A stretch of DNA of 64,000 nucleotides from Pseudoduganella danionis (GTDB taxonomy: Bacteria; Pseudomonadota; Gammaproteobacteria; Burkholderiales; Burkholderiaceae_D). Under the pieces are notes generated by a model. That model saw nothing but the letters and a program-made list of their open reading frames with translations, did no database searches and had not been told where the DNA came from. The DNA lies in the NCBI RefSeq assembly GCF_009720775.1, contig NZ_WNKW01000005.1, positions 186,001 to 250,000 of the forward strand, given 5' to 3'. The position numbers were made by a program, and so were the translations under genes. Positions within the stretch are counted from its first letter, which is position 1; each line of letters opens with the position of its first letter. Positions 50,017 to 58,378 of this stretch are shown here, one piece after another.

Positions 50017-51447
50017 ATGAAACGATATAGTTTGTCGCAGCACGCGCCAGACGGCGTGCACGCACCGCTGTGTTCTGCGGCGCGTACACTTGCGCCTCTG
50101 GCTGGCTGGCGTAGTGCCATCCTGCTGCCCTTGATCCTGCTGAGCGGCTGCGCGTCGCTGTCCGCTGATGGCGGCTACACCGATGTGGCCAGCCTGACCA
50201 GCCAGCGTCTGGGCCAACCGGTCCAGCTCCAGCGTGACGCCGCCCCGGCACAACAAGTGCAGGCCTTGCTGGCTAAGCCGCTGACAGCCGATGCTGCCGT
50301 GCAGCTAGCTCTACTCAACAACTCCGGCCTGAAAGCATCGCTGACGGAACTAGGCATCGCCGAAGCCGAACTGGTGCAGGCTGGCCGTTTGCGCAATCCG
50401 GCCTTCAGTTTCGGCCGCGTGCGCGGCGGTGGTGAAACGGAAATTGACCGCAGCGTGATGTTCGATCTGGCCGGCCTGATTACCATGCCCCAGCGTCGCC
50501 GCATGGAGCAGCACCGCTTCGAGCAAACCAAATACAGCCTGGCTAGCCGCACGCTGCAACTGGCCAGCGATACCCGCATCGCGTATTTCACGGCCGTCGC
50601 AGCGGCACAGTCGCTTGAGTTTGCCGAGCAGGTGGCGCTGGCCGCCCAGGCTTCGGGCCAGCTCGCTGAGCGCATGGCCAAAGCAGGTAACTGGAGCCGG
50701 CTCGATCAGGCACGCGAACAGGCATTCCAGCACGACGCCACCACCCAGCTAGTCAAGGCCCGGCACGAAGCGCTTGCCAGCCGTGAAGCGCTGCTGCGCC
50801 TGCTGGGGTTGGACAACAAGGACACCGTGCTGCAACTGCCAGCGCGTCTGCCTGAACTGCCCCACCATGTGCTGGCCATGCCGGACGCCGAAGCGCAGGC
50901 ACTCAGCAGCCGGCTCGACGTGCTGGCGGCTCGTCAGGCCAGTGAGGCCAGTGCCGAGGCGCTGGGACTGAGCCAGACCAGCAGCTTTGTCAATGTGTTC
51001 GAACTCGGTTATGCCGATAAGCGCAGCACGGGCAGCCCGCGTCAGCAGGGCTACGAAGTCACGCTGGAACTGCCCATCTTCGACTGGGGTAGCGCGCGCA
51101 ATGCTGCAGCACAGGCCAGCTATATGCAGACCGTGCACCATGCCGCCGATGTCGCACTGCAGGCCCGCTCGCAAGTACGCGTTGCCTACTCGGCCTACCA
51201 GAGCCAGTACGAGATTGCGCGCCACTACCAGGACAAGGTGGTGCCGCTGCGCAAACAGATCGCGGATGAAGTGCTGCTGCGCTACAACGGCATGCTGGCC
51301 AGCGTGTTCGAACTACTGGCCGACGCGCGCGAACAGCTCACTGCCGTCAATGGCGCCATCACTTCCCAGCGCGATTTCTGGATCGCGGAAACCAGCTTAC
51401 AGGCCGCTATCCATGGTGGCAGCAATGAATCGAGGAGCCAGCCATGA
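50017..51447 (+). CDS. TolC-family outer membrane lipoprotein
   Basis: The 476-residue protein has an unusually long N-terminus (about 35 residues) before a lipoprotein signal (LLPLILLSGC, Cys45). Two OEP repeats follow (about 100-270 and 300-465), with helical segments such as ALLNNSGLKASLTELGIAEAELVQAGRLRNPAFSF and GYEVTLELPIFDWGSARNAAAQ. It forms an outer-membrane channel. No inner-membrane pump or adaptor gene lies beside it; instead a multicopper oxidase follows with a four-base overlap. GAAGGA precedes the ATG. Copper tolerance is the likely role. Confidence 0.9.
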   Translation: MKRYSLSQHAPDGVHAPLCSAARTLAPLAGWRSAILLPLILLSGCASLSADGGYTDVASLTSQRLGQPVQLQRDAAPAQQVQALLAKPLTADAAVQLALLNNSGLKASLTELGIAEAELVQAGRLRNPAFSFGRVRGGGETEIDRSVMFDLAGLITMPQRRRMEQHRFEQTKYSLASRTLQLASDTRIAYFTAVAAAQSLEFAEQVALAAQASGQLAERMAKAGNWSRLDQAREQAFQHDATTQLVKARHEALASREALLRLLGLDNKDTVLQLPARLPELPHHVLAMPDAEAQALSSRLDVLAARQASEASAEALGLSQTSSFVNVFELGYADKRSTGSPRQQGYEVTLELPIFDWGSARNAAAQASYMQTVHHAADVALQARSQVRVAYSAYQSQYEIARHYQDKVVPLRKQIADEVLLRYNGMLASVFELLADAREQLTAVNGAITSQRDFWIAETSLQAAIHGGSNESRSQP

Positions 51448-52844
51448 TTACGCGGCGTGATTTTTTCAAAGGTGCAGGTGCAGCAGCGGTTTCCGCCACG
51501 GCGGTCAGCAAGGTCGGCGCGGCCAGTTTGCCGGAAGCCGTGGTGATGACGGGGGCAGACACCCATGTGCCGCCAGCACCGGCCAATGGCCGCCATTTCA
51601 ACCCCGTAGTAACGCTGAACGGCTGGTCGCTGCCATGGCGCATGAACAATGGCGTCAAGGAATTCCATCTGGTGGCCGAGCCGGTGGTGCGCGAAATGGC
51701 GCCCGGCATGAAAGCCCATCTTTGGGGCTATAACGGCCAGTCGCCGGGGCCGACCATCGAAGTGGTGGAGGGCGACCGCGTGCGCATCTTCGTCACCAAC
51801 AAATTGCCGGAACATACCAGCGTGCACTGGCATGGCCTGCGGGTGCCGAACGGCATGGACGGCGTAACGGGGCTGACTCAGCCCGGTATCGCGCCGGGCA
51901 AAACCTATGTCTACGAGTTTGTGGCCAGCCGTCCGGGTCAGTTCATGTACCACCCGCACGCCGATGAAATGACCCAGATGGCGATGGGCATGATGGGCTT
52001 CTGGGTCACCCATCCCAAGGACTACCGCCAGCAGGCTGTGGACCGCGATTTCGTGTTCCTGTTGAGCGCCTTTGATATTGACCCGGGCAGCTACAAGCCG
52101 AAACCGAACACCATGCTGGACTTCAATCTGTGGACCTTCAACAGCCGCGTCTTCCCCGGCATCGATACGCTGCCGGTGCGGCAGGGCGAAAAGGTGCGCA
52201 TACGCGTCGGTAACCTGACCATGACCAACCACCCGCTGCATATGCACGGGCACGAGTTTGTCGTTACGGGGACGGATGGCGGCTGGGTACCGCCGACGGC
52301 GCGCTGGCCTGAAGTGACCACCGATATCGGCGTCGGACAGATGCGCGCCATCGAATTCCTCGCCAGCGAGCCGGGCGACTGGGCCCTGCATTGCCACAAG
52401 TCGCATCACACCATGAATGCCATGGGCCATAACGTACCCAGCATGATAGGGGTGGACCACGAGGGTATCGCCGAAAAGATCAACCGCATCGTGCCCGGCT
52501 ATATGGCCATGGGTGAAAAAGGTGGTTCGATGGGAGGCATGCAGATGCCGCTGCCGGAAAACACCCTGCCCATGATGACAGGCGAAGGGCCATTCGGCGG
52601 GGTGGAAATGGGCGGCATGTTCACTGTGCTGAAGGTGAGAAAAGACCAGAAGCGCGGTGATTACAGCGACCCTGGCTGGTATCAGCATCCGGCTGGCACG
52701 CTGGCCTATGAATGGCAGGGCGAGCTACCGCCACCGAGCCGGCAGTATGATGGCGGCCGCTCAGCCATGCCAGCCCCCAAAGTGCAGGCAGGCCCGGAGT
52801 TGGAAGTGACTGTGCGCAAGCCCACCGGACACAGCGGTCATTGA
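51444..52844 (+). CDS. Tat-exported multicopper oxidase
   Basis: The 466-residue protein has a twin-arginine signal (MITRRDFFKGAGAAAVSA). Copper-site motifs occur in order: HWHGLRVPNGMDG near residue 128, FMYHPHADEM near 170, HPLHMHGHEF near 263 and HCHKSHHTMNAMG near 317. A Met-rich and Gly-rich tail follows (MGGMQMPLPENTLPMM). It probably oxidises Cu(I) to Cu(II) in the periplasm. The type-1 motif lies mid-protein, with about 140 residues after it. The gene overlaps the TolC-family gene by four bases. Confidence 0.93.
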   Translation: MITRRDFFKGAGAAAVSATAVSKVGAASLPEAVVMTGADTHVPPAPANGRHFNPVVTLNGWSLPWRMNNGVKEFHLVAEPVVREMAPGMKAHLWGYNGQSPGPTIEVVEGDRVRIFVTNKLPEHTSVHWHGLRVPNGMDGVTGLTQPGIAPGKTYVYEFVASRPGQFMYHPHADEMTQMAMGMMGFWVTHPKDYRQQAVDRDFVFLLSAFDIDPGSYKPKPNTMLDFNLWTFNSRVFPGIDTLPVRQGEKVRIRVGNLTMTNHPLHMHGHEFVVTGTDGGWVPPTARWPEVTTDIGVGQMRAIEFLASEPGDWALHCHKSHHTMNAMGHNVPSMIGVDHEGIAEKINRIVPGYMAMGEKGGSMGGMQMPLPENTLPMMTGEGPFGGVEMGGMFTVLKVRKDQKRGDYSDPGWYQHPAGTLAYEWQGELPPPSRQYDGGRSAMPAPKVQAGPELEVTVRKPTGHSGH

Positions 52845-52850
52845 GGCCAG

Positions 52851-52870
52851 GCCCGGCGCTTAGACCGGGC
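52851..52870. terminator. Weak hairpin between convergent genes
   Basis: GCCCGG (52851-52856) pairs with CCGGGC (52865-52870) across an eight-base loop, between the multicopper oxidase and the convergent solute-binding protein gene. There is no T tract, so termination is uncertain. Confidence 0.3.
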
Positions 52871-52873
52871 GTG

Positions 52874-53662
52874 CTAGCGCCGCGTGTAATTGCGCAGGAT
52901 GCGGTCGTAAGTCCCATCCTTGCGCATTTCCTGCATCACTTTGTCGTAGCGTGCGATCAGGGCACTGTGGTCTTTCAGTCGCGAAAAGCCAAGAAACGCC
53001 ACCAGCCCCAGATCGACCGACGGCTTGAGTTCCTTGACGGCATTGCCGTGGCCGGAGACTTCCGCCGAGTATTGCATCACCAACCTTGGCCCCACAGCGA
53101 TATCGAAGCGCCGCCCAACCAGCTTGGCCACGTTCTGTGCCTGCGTGGCAGCTTCGTCTGTCCGTTTGATCTGGCCATTCAGCAGCGCTTGGGTGAAATT
53201 CGGTCCGTACACAGCGCCGCGCTCCACGCCGAAGCTGTATTGCGCGAGTTTGGCTATGTCGCCGTCGTAACGGATGTCTGAATCCTGTCGCACAAAGAAG
53301 GAAATACTGTCTTCCACCAGTTTTTCCCTAGGGTAGCTCACATAGTTCAGCCGCTCCTCTTTGTACGCGAGCGGAAACACGCCATCGGCAGTGCCGGCCG
53401 CCATCATGGTTTGAGCGCGTGTCATGGGTAGAAAGGTGATGCGGATAGGGACTTGCAGGCGGCCAAAGGCTTCCTTGACCAGATCTACGGCGATACCGCG
53501 CGGCGCGCCATCCTGTTCGAAAGAAAACGGCGGCAGCGCGGCCGTCACCAATTGTAAAGGCGCGGCCGCGCGGGCTGACGGAAATGCCATAAGGGCAAGG
53601 AATACCAGACGTAACGCGACGTTGTTATAAAGATAAATTAAAAAAGCGTGCAAATAGTTCAT
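52874..53662 (-). CDS. Periplasmic substrate-binding protein, family 3 (amino-acid-type)
   Basis: The 262-residue protein has a signal peptide (LVFLALMAFPSARA) and the SBP_bac_3 fold: LVTAALPPFSFEQDGAPRGIAVDLVKEAF, then LPMTRAQTMMAAGTADGVFP and a C-terminal YDKVMQEMRKDGTYDRILRNY. No ABC permease or ATPase gene is adjacent. Orphan members in this family often act as chemoreceptor ligand carriers or as misannotated signal-sensing proteins, and a chemotaxis receptor gene follows upstream at 53760 in the same direction. A link between the two is possible but unproven. Confidence 0.88.
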   Translation of the reverse strand: MNYLHAFLIYLYNNVALRLVFLALMAFPSARAAAPLQLVTAALPPFSFEQDGAPRGIAVDLVKEAFGRLQVPIRITFLPMTRAQTMMAAGTADGVFPLAYKEERLNYVSYPREKLVEDSISFFVRQDSDIRYDGDIAKLAQYSFGVERGAVYGPNFTQALLNGQIKRTDEAATQAQNVAKLVGRRFDIAVGPRLVMQYSAEVSGHGNAVKELKPSVDLGLVAFLGFSRLKDHSALIARYDKVMQEMRKDGTYDRILRNYTRR

Positions 53663-53759
53663 GACCGCAAGTGTAGCGGATCATGAAGCTATTGCCGATT
53701 TTTTGCGCCAATTTCGCCTGCGAACGCTGGCTTTCTATGCAAAACATCGGGTTTTCGGC

Positions 53760-55376
53760 TTAGCTGGCCAACAGGGCAGGGGAGTTGGCAGCGCGCGGAT
53801 TGCGCCGCACCAAACCGCCGAGCTGGAAGACGCCCACGGCTTCGTTCAGGCTATGGACTTGCTCCTGCATGGCCTGTGCAGCGGCGGCCGCCTGTTCTAC
53901 CAACGCAGCATTCTGCTGGGTTACATCGTCCATCTGGGTAACGGCTTCGGTAATCTGTTCTATGCCGGCTGATTGTTCATGGCTAGCTTGCATGATGTCG
54001 CCCATGATGTCGGTCACGCGACGCACGCTGGCCACGACTTCGTTCATGGTGGCGCCGGCCTGTTCCACCAGACGGTTGCCGGCCTGAACTTTGTCGACCG
54101 AATCGCCTATCAGCTCCTTGATTTCCTTGGCGGCAGCGGCGCTGCGCTGGGCCAGCGTACGTACTTCACTCGCGACTACGGCAAAGCCGCGCCCCTGTTC
54201 GCCGGCGCGTGCTGCTTCCACTGCCGCGTTTAGAGCCAGAATATTGGTCTGGAACGCGATGCCGTCGATGACGGCGATAATATCAACGATTTTGTGGGCC
54301 GAATTATCGATGGCGGCCATGGTATGCACGACCTCTGCAACCACTGCACCGCCCTTGGCAGCAACCGACGAGGCAGATTCGGCCAGATCGTTGGCTTCGC
54401 GCGCGCGGTCCGAATTCAGACGCACAGTGCCCGTCAGCTCTTCCATCGAAGAGGCGGTTTCCTCCAGTGTAGTGGCCTGACGTTCAGTGCGCGAAGACAG
54501 GTCCAGATTGCCGGAGGCGATCTGGCCTGCCGCGCTGGCGATGGTGGCGCTACTATGCTGTACCTGGCCGACGATGCGGCTCAGGCCGTCACGCATGGAC
54601 TGCATGGCAAACAGCAGGCTGCTATGGTCGTCGCTACGGGCATGGATAGGTACTTGCAGGTTGCCGGCAGCAATTTCTGTCGCGATGGCGGCAGCCTGAT
54701 CGGGTTCGCAACCGAGCTGGCGTACGATGCTGCGCGTAATCAGCCAGCCCGAGACCAGACTGCACAGCAGCGTCAGCCCGCCCAGTACCAGCATGCGCTG
54801 GCGCGCGCTGTCATAGGCTGCTTCCGCGTTGGCCACGGCCTCGGTATTCTGCTTCTGCTCGAGCGCCACTAACTGGCGTATGAGCTCCCACCATTTTTTT
54901 TGTACGGGGCGGAATTCGTAACGCAGCAGCTTGTAAGCATCATCCTGTTTATCGTTCAAGGCCATTTCCTGCGCACGCACGATGAAAGGCTGGGCCAGTT
55001 CGCCTTGTTTGCGTATGTTATCAAGCAACTCCTTTTCTTCAGGCGTGGTATTGGCTTCGCTGCGGAACATCTGGTCCAGCTTGTTCAGATGGGTGGTGTA
55101 TTTGGCGCCCTGATCGCTGATGCGTTTGATTTCTATCTGAATTTCCTTGGCTTCCTTGAGCAGGATGAGGTTGCGCAAGGCCAGCGCGCGTTCCGTTACG
55201 GTCAAGTCCAGCGTTTGGGCGATCTGGGTTTCGACATCGTTGACCTTGGTAATCTCTATCATGCGCTGCTGGATTTCGCGCATGCAGGCCAGCCCCAGCA
55301 CAATTACTACGCCCAGCAGGACGCACACCAGACCAAAGCCCAGACTCAGCCGTTTGGCGATATTCATATTCGGCAT
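53760..55376 (-). CDS. Methyl-accepting chemotaxis protein
   Basis: The 538-residue receptor has a first membrane helix (about 9-29), a four-helix-bundle ligand domain (about 35-185), a second helix (about 187-210) and a short HAMP-like linker. The signalling domain contains the conserved hairpin [39 protein letters not shown]. There is no C-terminal NWETF-type pentapeptide for CheR binding. AGGGG before the ATG at 55376 decides the start. The ligand is unknown. It diverges from the OsmC-YcaO gene. Confidence 0.95.
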   Translation of the reverse strand: MPNMNIAKRLSLGFGLVCVLLGVVIVLGLACMREIQQRMIEITKVNDVETQIAQTLDLTVTERALALRNLILLKEAKEIQIEIKRISDQGAKYTTHLNKLDQMFRSEANTTPEEKELLDNIRKQGELAQPFIVRAQEMALNDKQDDAYKLLRYEFRPVQKKWWELIRQLVALEQKQNTEAVANAEAAYDSARQRMLVLGGLTLLCSLVSGWLITRSIVRQLGCEPDQAAAIATEIAAGNLQVPIHARSDDHSSLLFAMQSMRDGLSRIVGQVQHSSATIASAAGQIASGNLDLSSRTERQATTLEETASSMEELTGTVRLNSDRAREANDLAESASSVAAKGGAVVAEVVHTMAAIDNSAHKIVDIIAVIDGIAFQTNILALNAAVEAARAGEQGRGFAVVASEVRTLAQRSAAAAKEIKELIGDSVDKVQAGNRLVEQAGATMNEVVASVRRVTDIMGDIMQASHEQSAGIEQITEAVTQMDDVTQQNAALVEQAAAAAQAMQEQVHSLNEAVGVFQLGGLVRRNPRAANSPALLAS

Positions 55377-55671
55377 CACTATCCCCTCAGAAAAACTGCC
55401 AGTGAGCGTTGGATATTAAAGTTGGTGTAGGGGAGCAATTATCACCAACCATCACACTGGCGCAGAAGCAACACAAATTAATTTACTTGTCTTCCAAAAT
55501 CGATGTGCTAGCGCACTGCCAGCCTTGGGAACGGACCTATGCGCGCGTCTCGCAGCTTGCTAGTCGCAAGTTGAGTGCTGGTGCTCCTGTACGCCACTCT
55601 TGCCTAGGCTTTGCGCGCAAAACAACCGATAATGGCGGCCAAATCAACTTTGCACTGTTTGGAAGCCGCAC

Positions 55672-57876
55672 ATGGAAATTAAAGTCAACTTTCTCGATAA
55701 GCTACGTCTCGAAGCGAAATTCGATGATTTCACGGTGATCGCCGATCAGCCTATCCGCTACAAAGGCGATGGCTCGGCACCGGGCCCGTTTGACTATTTT
55801 CTGGCCTCGTCGGCGCTGTGCGCGGCCTATTTCGTGAAGTTGTATTGCAATACTCGCAATATTCCAACCGAAAATATTCGCCTGTCTCAAAATAATATTG
55901 TTGATCCGGAAAACCGCTATCAACAGATTTTCAAGATACAGGTAGAGCTGCCGCCGGATATTTCGGCCAAGGACCGCGAAGGCATCTTGCGCTCGATCGA
56001 TCGCTGCACGGTAAAGAAGGTAGTGCAGACAGGCCCCGAGTTTGTCATCGAAGAAGTGGAAAACCTCGATGCCGATGCCCAGTCCCTGCTGACGCTGAAG
56101 CCGGATACGCAAGCGGCCACCTATATCTCCGGCAAGGATTTGCCGCTGGAACAGACCATTGCGAATATGTCCGGCCTGCTGGCCGAGATCGGCATCAAGA
56201 TCGAAATCGCGTCCTGGCGCAACATCGTACCGAATGTCTGGTCGCTACATATTCGCGATGCCCACTCGCCGATGTGTTTTACCAACGGTAAAGGCTCGAC
56301 CAAGGAAAGTGCACTGGCCTCGGCGCTGGGCGAATACATCGAACGCACCAGCTGCAACCATTTCTACGCCGGTTCCTACTGGGGTGAAGAAATCGCCAAT
56401 GCGGAATTCGTCCATTATCCGAGCGAGCGCTGGTTCAAGCCGGGCCGCAAAGATGCGTTGCCCAAGGAAATACTTGATGAATACTGTCTTGCCATCTATG
56501 ACGCTGACGGCGAATTGCGCGGCTCGCACTTGATTGACACCAATTCGGGCAATACCGCGCGCGGCATTTGCAGCTTGCCTTATGTGCGCCAGTCTGATGG
56601 GGCGACTGTGTATTTCCCTAGTAATCTGATCGAAAATCTGTTCGTCAGCAATGGTATGAGCGCGGGCAATACGCTGGCCGAGGCTCAGGTGCAATGTCTG
56701 TCCGAAATCTTTGAGAGGGCGGTGAAGCGCGAAATTCTCGAGGGTGAGCTGGCCTTGCCGGACGTGCCGGCAGACGTGCTGGCCAAATATCCGGGCATCG
56801 TGGCCGGCATACAGGGGCTGGAAGAGCAGGGCTTCCCTGTGCTGGTGAAAGATGCTTCGCTGGGCGGCCAGTATCCGGTGATGTGCGTGACGCTGATGAA
56901 CCCGCGCACGGGCGGCGTGTTTGCCTCCTTCGGTGCCCATCCTAGCTTCGAAGTGGCGCTCGAGCGCAGCCTGACGGAACTGCTGCAAGGCCGCAGCTTT
57001 GAAGGTTTGAACGATCTGCCGCCGCCGACTTTTACCAGCAACGCTGTGACGGAACCGAATAATTTCGTCGAGCACTTCATCGATTCGAGTGGTCTGGTGT
57101 CGTGGCGCTTCTTCAGCGCCAAAGCCGATTACGACTTCGTCGAGTGGGATTTCACGGCGCACGGCGCCAATTCCAATGCCGAAGAAGCGGCCGCCATGTT
57201 CGGCATACTGGCCGAGATGGGCAAGGAATCGTATATGGCCGTGTACGACGAACTGGGCGCAGTGGCTTGCCGCATTCTGGTGCCCGGCTACTCGGAAGTC
57301 TATCCGGTCGAGGATCTGGTGTGGGACAACACCAATAAGGCCTTGCTGTTCCGCCAAGATGTACTGAATCTGCACCGTCTGGACGAGGCCGCGCTGGAAG
57401 CCTTGCTCGATCGTCTCGAAAATAACGAGCTGGATGAATATGGCGACATCGCCACGCTGATCGGTATCGAATTTGACGAAAACACCGAATGGGGGCAGTT
57501 GACGGTACTCGAACTTAAACTGCTGATCCATCTTGCGCTGGGCCAGTTGGAAGATGCGCACGATCTGGTCGGTGCTTTCCTGCAGTACAACGACAACACG
57601 GTGGAACGTCGTTTGTTCTATCAGGCGCTGAATGCGGCGCTCGAAGTGGAGCTCGATGACGAGTTGCAAATGTGCGACTACGAAGGCAATTTCCGCCGCA
57701 TGTACGGCAATCCGCGCATGGACGCCGTGCTGGGTTCACTTGACGGCAGCGTGCGTTTCTACGGCCTCACGCCTACTAGCATGCAGCTCGAGGGGCTGGA
57801 CAGACATCAACGCCTGCTGGACAGCTACAAGAAGCTGCACAGTGCCCGCGCCAAATTCGCGGCCCGAGCCAAATAA
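55672..57876 (+). CDS. OsmC-YcaO fusion protein
   Basis: The 734-residue protein joins an OsmC/Ohr-like domain (about 1-145) to a YcaO domain (about 155-640) and a helical C-terminal part. OsmC features include C50 (SALCAAYF) and C112 (DRCTVKKV), the positions of the peroxidatic pair. The YcaO ATP-binding helices are near residues 206-225 (ESALASALGEYIER) and 334-350 (AEAQVQCLSEIFERA). The C-terminus ends ARAKFAARAK, not the PxPxP tail of azoline cyclodehydratases, so it resembles E. coli YcaO. The biochemical role is not known; E. coli YcaO has been linked to ribosomal S12 methylthiolation. It is divergent from the chemoreceptor across about 295 bases. Confidence 0.9.
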   Translation: MEIKVNFLDKLRLEAKFDDFTVIADQPIRYKGDGSAPGPFDYFLASSALCAAYFVKLYCNTRNIPTENIRLSQNNIVDPENRYQQIFKIQVELPPDISAKDREGILRSIDRCTVKKVVQTGPEFVIEEVENLDADAQSLLTLKPDTQAATYISGKDLPLEQTIANMSGLLAEIGIKIEIASWRNIVPNVWSLHIRDAHSPMCFTNGKGSTKESALASALGEYIERTSCNHFYAGSYWGEEIANAEFVHYPSERWFKPGRKDALPKEILDEYCLAIYDADGELRGSHLIDTNSGNTARGICSLPYVRQSDGATVYFPSNLIENLFVSNGMSAGNTLAEAQVQCLSEIFERAVKREILEGELALPDVPADVLAKYPGIVAGIQGLEEQGFPVLVKDASLGGQYPVMCVTLMNPRTGGVFASFGAHPSFEVALERSLTELLQGRSFEGLNDLPPPTFTSNAVTEPNNFVEHFIDSSGLVSWRFFSAKADYDFVEWDFTAHGANSNAEEAAAMFGILAEMGKESYMAVYDELGAVACRILVPGYSEVYPVEDLVWDNTNKALLFRQDVLNLHRLDEAALEALLDRLENNELDEYGDIATLIGIEFDENTEWGQLTVLELKLLIHLALGQLEDAHDLVGAFLQYNDNTVERRLFYQALNAALEVELDDELQMCDYEGNFRRMYGNPRMDAVLGSLDGSVRFYGLTPTSMQLEGLDRHQRLLDSYKKLHSARAKFAARAK

Positions 57877-57890
57877 GGCGCCGGGCAAGA

Positions 57891-58242
57891 TTGGCTGGCC
57901 GGACTTTCGCGACCAAGTACGGCCTGGCCAGCGCTGTAGTGTCTGTATCGGCCACTCTCAGGCCGAGTAACATCAGGGGCCGAACACAGAAAAGTATCAC
58001 ATCAGACGATGCGGTTGATTGTGATGAAACTGGTCGAGAAAGGCCTGCTGAGCTTGAAGCAGGACGGCGCAGACCGCCGAGCTTACCTTGTGCACATTAG
58101 CGCCGCGGGGCGCGCACTGGCTGCAGAGGAACGAGCCGCGCGCGCGCAATGGCTTGCCGAGCAATTGCTAAAGAAGACGGATCTAGAGCAGCGGGCGCTA
58201 TTGAAAACAGCGATCCAGACTCTCGATAAGCTTATCCAGTAA
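57891..58242 (+). pseudogene. MarR-family regulator remnant, N-terminally truncated and frameshifted
   Basis: The 3' part (from about 57979) reads AEHRKVSHQTMRLIVMKLVEKGLL and then DGADRRAYLVHISAAGRAL, the winged-helix DNA-binding core and wing of MarR regulators. The 5' part, in another frame, reads LASAVVSVSATLRPSNIR, matching the preceding helices. The two join only if one G is removed from the GGGG at 57976-57979, so a +1 frameshift is present. The first 30-40 residues expected of a MarR protein are absent because the frame runs into the YcaO stop region. A 77-codon piece (58009-58242) remains open and could be translated without its recognition helix. Confidence 0.75.
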
Positions 58243-58378
58243 TGCGTACTTGAATTTAAATGGCTAGGCTGTAATACAGGCGTGGCCGGAATTCATAATT
58301 TCGCATAATTTATATTATGTAAAATGCGATCTGCACGAATGGAACTGAAACGGCTACCTGACTTACTGATGGAGTTTG
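58243..58378. other. Relic spacer between MarR remnant and katE
   Basis: This AT-rich spacer includes an inverted repeat and a short open frame from ATG 58339 that reads [20 protein letters not shown] and stops 27 codons later inside the 3' end of katE. The frame looks like a gene start with its body lost. Confidence 0.4.
58304..58319. promoter_or_regulatory. AT-rich inverted repeat, candidate operator
   Basis: CATAAT-ttat-ATTATG is a perfect 6-4-6 dyad, flanked by a looser CGCAT (58302-58306) / ATGCG (58323-58327) pair. It resembles the size of MarR-type operators. It lies between a MarR remnant and a truncated open frame. Confidence 0.35.

Noticed and set aside
55421..55449. GTTGGTG / CACCAAC inverted repeat in the chemoreceptor/OsmC-YcaO spacer
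   Set aside because: The arms are only seven bases with a 15-base loop and no promoter is clearly placed around them, so I do not call an operator.
56245..57669. 474-codon open frame opposite the OsmC-YcaO gene
   Set aside because: It has no recognisable domain and mirrors the codon bias of the plus-strand gene.
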